19,489 nucleotides of DNA from Planctomycetaceae bacterium UBA4732 (GTDB lineage: Bacteria > Planctomycetota > Planctomycetia > Gemmatales > Gemmataceae), in NCBI GenBank assembly GCA_002404095.1, contig DHJA01000160.1, forward strand, positions 1 through 19,489, in the 5' to 3' direction. Below are positions 7,259 through 13,906 of the stretch, piece by piece. The stretch's first letter is position 1, and every line of letters begins with the position of its first letter. A program made the translations under genes and the position numbers. The notes beneath the pieces are model-generated. The model had not been told where the DNA came from. It did not search any database and saw nothing but the letters and a program-made list of their open reading frames with translations.

Positions 7259-10200
7259 ATGCGCGCCTTCCGGCCTATCCTTGCGGTCTTGTTCCTTGCC
7301 CTGTTCATCCGGCCAGGCGCCGCCCAAGAACCCATTCGCATGGCGCGCACGCCAGATGTGTCGCCGGACGGCAAGCTCATCGCCTTCAGCTATCTCGGCG
7401 ACATCTGGGTTGTTGAGGCCATCGGCGGCACGGCCCGCGCCGTCACCTCACACCCGGCTCACGACACGGCGCCGGTCTTCAGTCCCGACGGTCGCTGGAT
7501 CGCCTTTAGTTCCAACCGTCACGGCAGCTATAACGTCTTCGTCGTGTCGGCGCGCGGCGGCCGGCCGCGCCGGTTGACCTTCGATTCCGACAACGACCTT
7601 GTCAACGGCTGGTCGCCGGACGGTAAGCACATCCTCTTCGCTTCGACGCGCAGCATCGCCTTTCCCGCGAGCTTTGAGCTATACACTGTGCCGGTCGAGG
7701 GCGGCATGGTCCACCGTCTCAACGTTGACGAGGGCAAGGAAGGCGTCTACTCCCCGGACGGAACGCACATCGCATATGTCCGCGGTCCCGGCGCCTGGTA
7801 TCGCAAGGGCTACCGCGGCTCGGCCAACGACGATGTATGGGTCTGTGATGCGGACGGTTCGCACAATCGCCAGCTAACCAATTTCGCCGGGCAGGATGGT
7901 TCGCCGATGTGGAGCGCCGACGGCAAGACTATTTATTACGTCAGCGAGTTCCACGGTACGCCGGCCAACATCGTCCGCGTCCCCGTTTCTACCGATCCCT
8001 CGCTTGCGCTTCGGGCTAACAATGCGCTTCCGCCGCAGCAGATCACCTTCCACAAGGACGACGCCGTGCGCCGCGCCCGCATCAGCGCCAACGGCGCCTG
8101 GATCGTCTACGAATGCGGCGCCGATCTTTGGATGGTTGCAACTAAAGAAGGCGCCGTGCCGCGTAAGCTGGCCATCGAGGTGGATGCCGACGACAAAGTC
8201 AATCCGGAACGTCCGGAAACCTTCACCAGTCACGCCACCGAGTTCGCCGTGGCGCCCGACGAGAAACACGCCGTCTTCGCCGTCCACGGCAAGCTGTTTC
8301 TGACGCCGATCTCGGGTACGCCGAAGTCCGTCCAGTTGACCGAAGGGCAATGGATGGATCACGGCGCCGCCTGGGCGCCGGACGGAAACCGGCTGCTCTT
8401 TGTCTCCGACCGCGGCGGACATGAAGACATTTACGCCCTGGAACCCGACGACGCCGAACATCCCAAGCTCGTGGAGGCGCACAAGTTTAAGGTAATACGC
8501 CTGACCGACACACCGGAGGCCGAGTTCGGCGTCGGCTACGCGCCGGACGGCAAGAGCGTATCGTTCCTGCGCGGCGGCAAGCTCTGGACGATGAACCCCG
8601 ACGGCTCCGACGCCAAAGCGATCGTCGATCAGCCGCAGGTCTTCGACTACGACTGGTCGCCCGACTCGAAATGGATTGTCTACGCAAGGCGCGACGGCTC
8701 CTCGGCGAGTGAGTTGTACATCGTTCCGGCGGGCGGGCCGACGCCGCTGAACCCGGCCCGCGACGTGACGCGGTACGCCACCTTCAACGGCGACGTGAGT
8801 TGGAGTTTAGACGGAAAGAAGATCGCTTTTCTCGGAGATCGGCGCGGCAAGAGCAATCTTCTCGTGCTGAATTTGCAAAAACCGCTGGCGGCCGGCGTTA
8901 CGCCGCCCGCGACGCCCATGATCCCGACGGTAGACATCGACTGGGATGACATTCACCTGCGCGCCAATACGGTGACGACGCTGCCTATCGACGAGGCGGC
9001 AATCTCGCCGGACGGATCGAAGGTGGCGTTCCGCGGCAACGGCGACCTGTGGGTCGCGGCGACCAACGGCGGCCAGATGACGCGACTCACCACGGGCGCG
9101 CAGAATCCGCGCATGATCCAGTGGTCGCATCGCAAGTCGCCGTTCGGCGGCTTTGCCGATGTGGTCTACTTCCTCGACGGCCAGGGCACTCTGAGGGCGG
9201 TGAAATCGACGCCGCAGACCGTGACGGACGCCAAAACGACGGCCGAAAGCGCACCCGCGTTGTTGTCGTTCAAGGTGAAGCTGACCGTTCGCGCCGACGA
9301 GGAATTCACCGAGATGTTCGACCAGACGTGGCGTTATTTGGCCGAGAATTTCTACGACCCCAAGTTCCACGGCCACGACTGGGACGCCGTGCGCGCCAAG
9401 TACCGGCCGTTGGTCAAGCACGTGGCGATGAAAGAAGATTTATACGCTCTGTTGTATCTTATGATGGGAGAATTGAACGCCTCGCATCTCGGCGTTTCAG
9501 GCTACGGCATGATCCCCGAGGAACAGACGGCGGACCTCGGCTTGGTGTGGGACGAGGCCTATAGCGGCAAGGGGTTAAAGGTCCAGGACGTGCTGAAGCG
9601 CGGCCCGGCGGACAAGCGCGGCCTGAACCTCAAGGCGGGCGAATACGTCCTGGCAATCGACGGCGTCGAGGTCACGGAAGCGACCGACCTGAGCAAGCTG
9701 CTCAACGGCAAAGTCGGCGAGACGGTCGAGTTGCAAGTCGCGGCCGATGCCAACGCCGAGTCAAAATCGCGGCGGCGTCTTATGATTCAGGCGGCGAGCC
9801 GCAACAGTCATCGCCAGGACGGCGCCGTGGTGGAAGGCGTGCGCGACCTGATGTACGACCGCTGGGTGGAGAACAACGCCAAAAAGGTAACAGAGCTGAG
9901 CAAGGGCAAGCTGGGATACATCCACATCCCGAGCATGGACGAAGCGGGCTTGGAGCGCTTTTTACGGTCGCTATACTCCGACAATTTCGACAAGGAAGCG
10001 ATCGTGTTGGACGTGCGTTACAACGGCGGCGGCACGACGCACGACCAGGTTCTGAACTATCTGACGGGCCACGGCCACACGCTGTTCCGCGAGCGCGACG
10101 GCCGAGAGGGGCCGGTCGTGGAGGCGCAAGATCGCAAATGGAACAAACCACTGGTGCTGCTCATCAACAACCGTTCCTACAGCGACGCGGAGGTATTCCC

Positions 10201-10591
10201 CAGCGCGTTCCACACTCTGGGCCTGGGCAAACTGGTGGGCCAGCCGACCGGCGGTTACGTGATCGGCACAGGCGAAGTGCAGCTCATCGACGGCTCACGG
10301 CTGCGCATCCCGCGCATCGGCGTCTACACACCGGCCGGCGTGGACATGGACAAAGAAGGCGTGCGTCCCGACGTGTTAGTGGAACCGCATCCTGACCAGT
10401 TGGCGAAGGGCGAGGACGCGCAGCTCGCCAAGGCTGTAGAGGTGCTACAAGCGGACGTGGCGGAGTGGAAGAAGAAGAACCCGCCGGCGGTGGTGCTACA
10501 GCCGAACATGCTGAAACCGTTCCCGTCGGCGCCGGCCGCGCCCGCCGGGCCGGCATCCGCGCCGCCGCTGTTTATGCCGATGGCGAAGTGA
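7259..10591 (+). CDS. Exported tricorn-like S41 protease (beta-propeller, PDZ, S41)
   Basis: 1110 residues, the size and layout of archaeal tricorn protease. An N-terminal signal peptide (hydrophobic core ~6-17, likely cleavage near GAA-QE at 22-24) precedes a long series of propeller blades marked by repeated SPDG/APDG turns (~30-640). A tricorn C1-like helical region follows, then a PDZ domain (~758-832) and the S41 catalytic domain (~880-1070). The tricorn tetrad can be placed: S742 and H743 in LNASHLG, nucleophile S975 in SYSDAE and E1033 in DKEGVRPD. The 58-residue S975-E1033 spacing equals tricorn S965-E1023. The tail is Pro/Ala rich. The predicted role is cleavage of short peptides, here probably in the periplasm or at the envelope rather than the cytosol. 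AGGAA lies 7 nt before the ATG. It is a single-gene unit with a large hairpin on each side. Confidence 0.95.
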   Translation: MRAFRPILAVLFLALFIRPGAAQEPIRMARTPDVSPDGKLIAFSYLGDIWVVEAIGGTARAVTSHPAHDTAPVFSPDGRWIAFSSNRHGSYNVFVVSARGGRPRRLTFDSDNDLVNGWSPDGKHILFASTRSIAFPASFELYTVPVEGGMVHRLNVDEGKEGVYSPDGTHIAYVRGPGAWYRKGYRGSANDDVWVCDADGSHNRQLTNFAGQDGSPMWSADGKTIYYVSEFHGTPANIVRVPVSTDPSLALRANNALPPQQITFHKDDAVRRARISANGAWIVYECGADLWMVATKEGAVPRKLAIEVDADDKVNPERPETFTSHATEFAVAPDEKHAVFAVHGKLFLTPISGTPKSVQLTEGQWMDHGAAWAPDGNRLLFVSDRGGHEDIYALEPDDAEHPKLVEAHKFKVIRLTDTPEAEFGVGYAPDGKSVSFLRGGKLWTMNPDGSDAKAIVDQPQVFDYDWSPDSKWIVYARRDGSSASELYIVPAGGPTPLNPARDVTRYATFNGDVSWSLDGKKIAFLGDRRGKSNLLVLNLQKPLAAGVTPPATPMIPTVDIDWDDIHLRANTVTTLPIDEAAISPDGSKVAFRGNGDLWVAATNGGQMTRLTTGAQNPRMIQWSHRKSPFGGFADVVYFLDGQGTLRAVKSTPQTVTDAKTTAESAPALLSFKVKLTVRADEEFTEMFDQTWRYLAENFYDPKFHGHDWDAVRAKYRPLVKHVAMKEDLYALLYLMMGELNASHLGVSGYGMIPEEQTADLGLVWDEAYSGKGLKVQDVLKRGPADKRGLNLKAGEYVLAIDGVEVTEATDLSKLLNGKVGETVELQVAADANAESKSRRRLMIQAASRNSHRQDGAVVEGVRDLMYDRWVENNAKKVTELSKGKLGYIHIPSMDEAGLERFLRSLYSDNFDKEAIVLDVRYNGGGTTHDQVLNYLTGHGHTLFRERDGREGPVVEAQDRKWNKPLVLLINNRSYSDAEVFPSAFHTLGLGKLVGQPTGGYVIGTGEVQLIDGSRLRIPRIGVYTPAGVDMDKEGVRPDVLVEPHPDQLAKGEDAQLAKAVEVLQADVAEWKKKNPPAVVLQPNMLKPFPSAPAAPAGPASAPPLFMPMAK

Positions 10592-10602
10592 CGCATTAAG
10601 TC

Positions 10603-10709
10603 CCGCCCCGCCGTCAACGGCGGGTCTATAAGCAGAAGCCCCGTGAACGGGGCTGAGAACGGTTTCAGCCCCCCTTTTGCTTGTAGACCCGCCGTTGACG
10701 GCGGGGCGG
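10603..10709. repeat. Nested REP-like hairpin array after the tricorn gene
   Basis: The outer arms 10603-10628 and 10684-10709 are perfect 26-nt complements (CCGCCCCGCCGTCAACGGCG..., ending GGTCTA). Pairing continues about 10 bp inward with two G-T wobbles. Inside, GCCCCG-TGAA-CGGGGC (10638-10653) competes with GGGGCTGAGA-ACGG-TTTCAGCCCC (10649-10672) for the same GGGGC. Each outer arm also has its own small hairpin, GCCG-TCAA-CGGC on the left. It begins 11 nt after the tricorn stop codon and probably ends or stabilises that transcript. There is no T-run, so classical intrinsic termination is not shown. Confidence 0.85.
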
Positions 10710-10779
10710 TCGTGCTGGACGCGCTCAAAATCAAGAGGCACACCCTGCCTGGTTGCCTGACACCACACCAAAAGCGCTC

Positions 10780-10807
10780 TTGACAGGAATCCGCCACACG
10801 CTATTGT
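10780..10807 (+). promoter_or_regulatory. Sigma-70-like promoter of the small exported-protein gene
   Basis: A consensus -35 box TTGACA (10780-10785) is followed after 16 bp by TATTGT (10802-10807; 4 of 6 to the -10 consensus). Transcription would start near 10814 and give a leader of about 59 nt. AAAGGAGGGG then lies just before the ATG at 10873. The perfect -35 box makes this one of the better promoter candidates in the window. Confidence 0.5.
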
Positions 10808-10872
10808 TTGCCGCTTCCGGTCGGATTCTCTCATTTCAAAGCCATTTCCCCATCGGGAAAGGAGGGGCAAGT

Positions 10873-11235
10873 ATGCGCACGTCTTTGTGGTTGGCGGCTG
10901 TGGCCTTGGGTCTCGCCGCGGGGTCGAACGCCATGGCAGGCGGAACCTTCAGTTTAAACCCTTTTGCGCCGAGCAACGGCGTAAACTTCAACGCCGTTAG
11001 TGGACCGAGCAACGGAGTGAACTACAGCCCGTTCGGCGCGAGCACCGCGCCGCCGTCCGGCGCCTCACAGGCCACGTTCGCCGGACCCGGACAGAACCTC
11101 GCCGGCCCGTCCCGGCTGCTCGACCTGATGCCGAACCTCCACCGTCTCACGAACACGCACGTCATCGGCTATAGCGTCTTTCCAACGCAGACCGACCAAT
11201 ACCTCGCCCAATTCGGCTTTCAGCGGATCCGCTGA
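10873..11235 (+). CDS. Small exported protein of unknown function (120 aa)
   Basis: I do not recognise the family. The chain begins with a clear Sec signal peptide (MRTSLWLAAVALGLAAGSNA then MAGG; likely cleavage near residue 20 or 23). The mature part opens with two near repeats, APSNGVNFN and GPSNGVNYS, in a Gly/Ser/Asn/Pro-rich stretch. A more structured C-terminal portion follows (RLLDLMPNLHRL ... QFGFQRIR). There is no membrane anchor and no Cys in the mature part. The ATG is chosen because AAAGGAGG stands just upstream and the signal peptide starts there; the reading frame is open further upstream but that part is not protein-like. It is monocistronic and converges on the arginase-family gene across a large hairpin. 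Confidence 0.75.
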   Translation: MRTSLWLAAVALGLAAGSNAMAGGTFSLNPFAPSNGVNFNAVSGPSNGVNYSPFGASTAPPSGASQATFAGPGQNLAGPSRLLDLMPNLHRLTNTHVIGYSVFPTQTDQYLAQFGFQRIR

Positions 11236-11253
11236 ATGGCGCACGCTGAGAAG

Positions 11254-11315
11254 GTTTAGCCGCGACCCGAAGGGAAGCGCGGGGCGACGCGCTCCCCTTC
11301 GGGTCGCGGCTAAAC
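11254..11315. terminator. Large hairpin between convergent genes, covering a stop codon
   Basis: Arm 11254-11274 (GTTTAGCCGCGACCCGAAGG plus G) is perfectly complementary to 11295-11315. After one mismatch, six more base pairs follow (11276-11281 with 11288-11293), leaving a 6-nt loop. The right arm includes the TAG stop and last codon of the minus-strand arginase-family gene (11310-11315). The left arm starts 18 nt after the stop codon of the plus-strand small gene. The position suits a bidirectional terminator, though neither strand shows a T-run. It may belong to the same class of intergenic palindromes as the repeats at 7138 and 10603. Confidence 0.75.
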
Positions 11316-12134
11316 TTCGTACTTTCGTAGCAGCAAATACTCCATCAGCCACATCACTAGCGCCAGGCTGCGGTCGTCGCGATCGCGCGCGGGGTCGAAC
11401 TCGGAGACGAACACTCCGGCCACCTTCGGCGACCATACGGCTTCCAAAAGGCGCAGGAATAATAACGGACTTAGGCCGAACGGGACCGGCTGCGACACAG
11501 CCGGGAAGTACGCCGGATCGAATACGTCGCAATCCAGGTCGAGAAAGACCCGATCCGCCGTCTCGCAAGCGGCGCGCAGACGTTTCACGGCCGGCGCCGC
11601 ATCGACCGCCAGCTCGGTCGCGGGAAATGTCTCGTGGTAGTGGCGCGCGACGTAATCAGCCGGCAGCAGCAACTCGCGATGTCCCACATTCACCAACCGC
11701 GGCAGAGGGCCGGCGCAGTGCAGCAGGAAGTTGCCGTGCGACGGCTCCGTCGCGCAATCGCGGAATTGATGAATGTCCAGATGTGCGTCGAACTGAACCA
11801 CCAGGGCGCCTTCGGATTGAGCGGCCAACTCGTCGTAGACCGGCAGGACGCCGAGATGATTGCCCGCGATCCAATAGAATAAGTCGCCCGTGCGCAAGGC
11901 CTGACGAACCGCCCGCCTCCCCTGTTCGCGCCAGCCGGCATACGACTCTACGGTATCAAACGTGAATTCCTTGAGCCGCACCTGGTCGGTGTAGGCTTGC
12001 GCCCGCGTGGGCGCGCTTTCACGGCGGTTGTCGGCTAGGATTTCACGGAATTCGTCGGCGATGAGGGCGGCGCCCGCGCCGGCGCCGCTGCTGCCGAAGA
12101 GGTCGAACGGGAAAACGATCAGACTGGTTTTCAT
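11310..12134 (-). CDS. Arginase/agmatinase-family enzyme (274 aa)
   Basis: A typical ureohydrolase by motif: GNHLG at 91-95 (the GGDH box, ligand H93), FDAHLD at 115-120 (D116, H118, D120), HGN at 133-135 and LDCDVFDPAYFP at 200-211 (ligands D201, D203). SEFDP at 244-248 supplies the conserved substrate-site Glu (E245). The full binuclear Mn site is therefore present, unlike in the divergent relative at 2728-3669. The family hydrolyses C-N bonds of guanidino or formimino compounds such as arginine, agmatine or formiminoglutamate; substrate loops do not let me choose. The ATG has only a weak G-rich site upstream. It starts 24 bp after the PEP-CTERM gene on the same strand, so the two are probably co-transcribed, an unexpected pairing. 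The last codons lie inside a large hairpin. Confidence 0.87.
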   Translation of the reverse strand: MKTSLIVFPFDLFGSSGAGAGAALIADEFREILADNRRESAPTRAQAYTDQVRLKEFTFDTVESYAGWREQGRRAVRQALRTGDLFYWIAGNHLGVLPVYDELAAQSEGALVVQFDAHLDIHQFRDCATEPSHGNFLLHCAGPLPRLVNVGHRELLLPADYVARHYHETFPATELAVDAAPAVKRLRAACETADRVFLDLDCDVFDPAYFPAVSQPVPFGLSPLLFLRLLEAVWSPKVAGVFVSEFDPARDRDDRSLALVMWLMEYLLLRKYEV

Positions 12135-12158
12135 GCCCGCCGCCGACAGGGGCGCGGC

Positions 12159-12932
12159 CTATGCCCCTCGAACGCCGAGACGCACGCGCATCGACCGCCG
12201 TCTCCAGGCATATCCCAACAGGGCGAACATGCCAAGTCCGCCGAGGACGAACCCGGCCGGCTCCGGCGCCTCGTGCCATTCAATGGAAGAGACGCCCCAG
12301 TAAAAATCCGGACGCCCCGCGATGTACCCGAAGCCGGGTAGGGGGTCGATGATCGGCAGGTACGCCGTCGCATATATGGACTGGATACCCGCGACGTCCA
12401 ACTCAACCGGCGTGTCTAAGACGCCGCCGATCTGCGTTGTAACCGTTTTTAGAAGCCGGCCGTTTTTGTCAAACGCTTTGAGCTGTCCGAGAATCGGGCC
12501 TGTCGATTCAAAGGACACCGTGACCGAGTCGGCCATGTCGGGCGTCGTCGTCCCCGGCAATACCAAGGCGGCGGTGACGCCAGCCGGCGCGTTGGCTGAA
12601 ACGTAGTTCACCAGGCCGGTAGGAGTTCGCGCTAGGTAGGCGCCGGCGAAAACGTCGTGGTTGTTCAGCCGGATGACGGCGGTGGAATAGGTAGTATTCG
12701 GTTCGCCCACCGTTTGGGCCGGAAATAGAAGGCCTAAACCCTGATATTGATCGGTGACAATTCCGTTCACGGCGACGGGGCCGCCAAAGATTGCGGGGCC
12801 GGAGGCGGACCAGCTGATAACGGGCGATGCAATACTGTCCGGCGTCACCAAGCCCGCGCGTGCGGCCGGCGCCTCGGCGGCGCAGGTGATCGCCACGACC
12901 ACCGCCAACCCGATCCGCGAAAGACGAGACAT
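12159..12932 (-). CDS. PEP-CTERM sorted exported protein (257 aa)
   Basis: The C-terminus carries the tripartite PEP-CTERM signal: APEP (222-225), a hydrophobic stretch GFVLGGLGMFALLGYAW (227-243) and a basic cluster RRR (244-246). This signal is recognised by an exosortase, which cuts near PEP and attaches or releases the protein at the cell surface. An N-terminal signal peptide (1-26, ending APAARA) directs export. The body (~27-220) is beta-rich, with many Thr/Val/Gly and no catalytic motif; I do not recognise a named domain beyond the sorting tail. The ATG at 12932 is chosen because AGGAGG lies 9 nt upstream and the signal peptide begins there; a longer in-frame reading adds 30 Arg/Ser-rich residues that look non-coding. 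No exosortase gene is in the window. Confidence 0.9.
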   Translation of the reverse strand: MSRLSRIGLAVVVAITCAAEAPAARAGLVTPDSIASPVISWSASGPAIFGGPVAVNGIVTDQYQGLGLLFPAQTVGEPNTTYSTAVIRLNNHDVFAGAYLARTPTGLVNYVSANAPAGVTAALVLPGTTTPDMADSVTVSFESTGPILGQLKAFDKNGRLLKTVTTQIGGVLDTPVELDVAGIQSIYATAYLPIIDPLPGFGYIAGRPDFYWGVSSIEWHEAPEPAGFVLGGLGMFALLGYAWRRRSMRVRLGVRGA

Positions 12933-13045
12933 CACGGCGATCCTCCTGTTGGGGCGCGACTTCTCTCGTCCGGAGGGGGAAGAGCGAGCAGCGGATGATA
13001 GCCGGCTAGCGCCGCGCAGCATAGGTCGTTTTTCGGTAATTTCCC

Positions 13046-13081
13046 ATAAGTCCTATAAGTCCTATAAGTCCTATAGGTCCT
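13046..13081. repeat. 9-bp tandem repeat, four units (ATAAGTCCT)
   Basis: Three exact copies of ATAAGTCCT (13046-13072) are followed by a one-base variant ATAGGTCCT (13073-13081). The array is framed by CCCATA at 13044-13049 and TATGGG at 13081-13086, so it is also weakly palindromic, and CCTATAGG within it is self-complementary. It lies between divergent genes, 114 bp upstream of the PEP-CTERM start and 75 bp upstream of the hexapeptide protein. Copy-number variation or binding of a regulator to both promoters is possible. Confidence 0.9.
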
Positions 13082-13156
13082 ATGGGACAAATAGAGACGC
13101 TACCAACACGGTCATCGGAGCGCCGTCGCATACAATACCGGCCCTGGCATGAATAG

Positions 13157-13687
13157 ATGAATGGGGGGACTATGCAAGCGATCCGTGATTTTTACGTCGC
13201 GCCTGGTGTGGTGGTTACCGGCGACGTGGTGCTGTCGGCCGGCGTCAACCTCTGGTACGGCTGCGTACTGCGCGGCGACCTGGCGCGCATCACGTTGGGA
13301 CCGCGCGTCAATGTTCAAGACGGCTGCATCCTGCACACGGATCAGGATCAGCCGATGGAGGTCGAGGAAGGTGTAGTAATCGGTCACCGGGCGGTCTTGC
13401 ATGGCCGATCCATCGGCCGCGACAGTCTGATCGGCATGGGCGCGCTGTTGCTGACTGGCTGCGAGATCGGCGCCGAGTGCGTCATCGCGGCCGGCGCGCT
13501 CGTCACTGAGAAGCGGCGCATTCCGCCGCGCTCGGTGGTCATGGGCGTACCGGGCCGCGTCATCCGCGAAGTCACCGATGAGGATCTGCGGCGCACACAC
13601 GCCATCGCCGCGCATTATCTGGAACTGGCACAGCGATACGTCCACGGCGCCTACCCTCCGCCTTGGGGCCAACCGCCCTTGGTCTGA
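13157..13687 (+). CDS. Gamma-carbonic-anhydrase-family hexapeptide-repeat protein
   Basis: 176 residues of left-handed beta-helix repeats (VVTGDVVLSAGVNLWYGCVL and on), the size of the gamma-class carbonic anhydrase / YrdA group. The metal-site residues are kept: R39 and D41 in LRGDLARITLG, Q54 in NVQDGC, H60 in ILHTD, and H77 and H82 in GHRAVLH, with the same five-residue spacing as H117/H122 of Cam. The proton-shuttle loop of the archaeal Cam enzyme is not evident, as in the CamH/YrdA branch. The role would be reversible CO2 hydration or, for less active members, an unknown cytoplasmic function. The start is uncertain: ATG 13157 has no Shine-Dalgarno, while the in-frame ATG at 13172 follows a G6 run and would give 171 residues. 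The next 219 bp to the kinase start hold nothing I can name. Confidence 0.88.
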   Translation: MNGGTMQAIRDFYVAPGVVVTGDVVLSAGVNLWYGCVLRGDLARITLGPRVNVQDGCILHTDQDQPMEVEEGVVIGHRAVLHGRSIGRDSLIGMGALLLTGCEIGAECVIAAGALVTEKRRIPPRSVVMGVPGRVIREVTDEDLRRTHAIAAHYLELAQRYVHGAYPPPWGQPPLV

Positions 13688-13906
13688 GACAAGGTGCATA
13701 GTCGTGACTTGCCGCGCAAACGGCCGCGTCCCGCATCTTCGCTAAGTCCTTCCAACTGATTAATTGGACCGATAGGCCGGTATGAACTATCTTTTCGTGG
13801 GCGCCTGCCTGTCCGGAACGGTGCGCTTGTTGCCGGAACTGGGTTGAGACTGCCTCCGTTTTGAATTTTTCGTGTGTTCATCGAGTGTAACCAAAGGACT
13901 TTGGCC

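Noticed and set aside
7874..8482. A 202-residue minus-strand frame within the tricorn propeller region
   Set aside because: It is antisense to clear SPDG propeller repeats and has no start signal or motif.
13046..13086. A CRISPR array
   Set aside because: The units are 9 bp with no spacers; it is a plain tandem repeat. No other repeat-spacer pattern was seen in the window.
12754..13152. A 132-residue plus-strand frame encoding a KSYKSYRSY repeat
   Set aside because: The peptide repeat is only the translation of the 9-bp DNA tandem repeat, and the rest is antisense to the PEP-CTERM gene.
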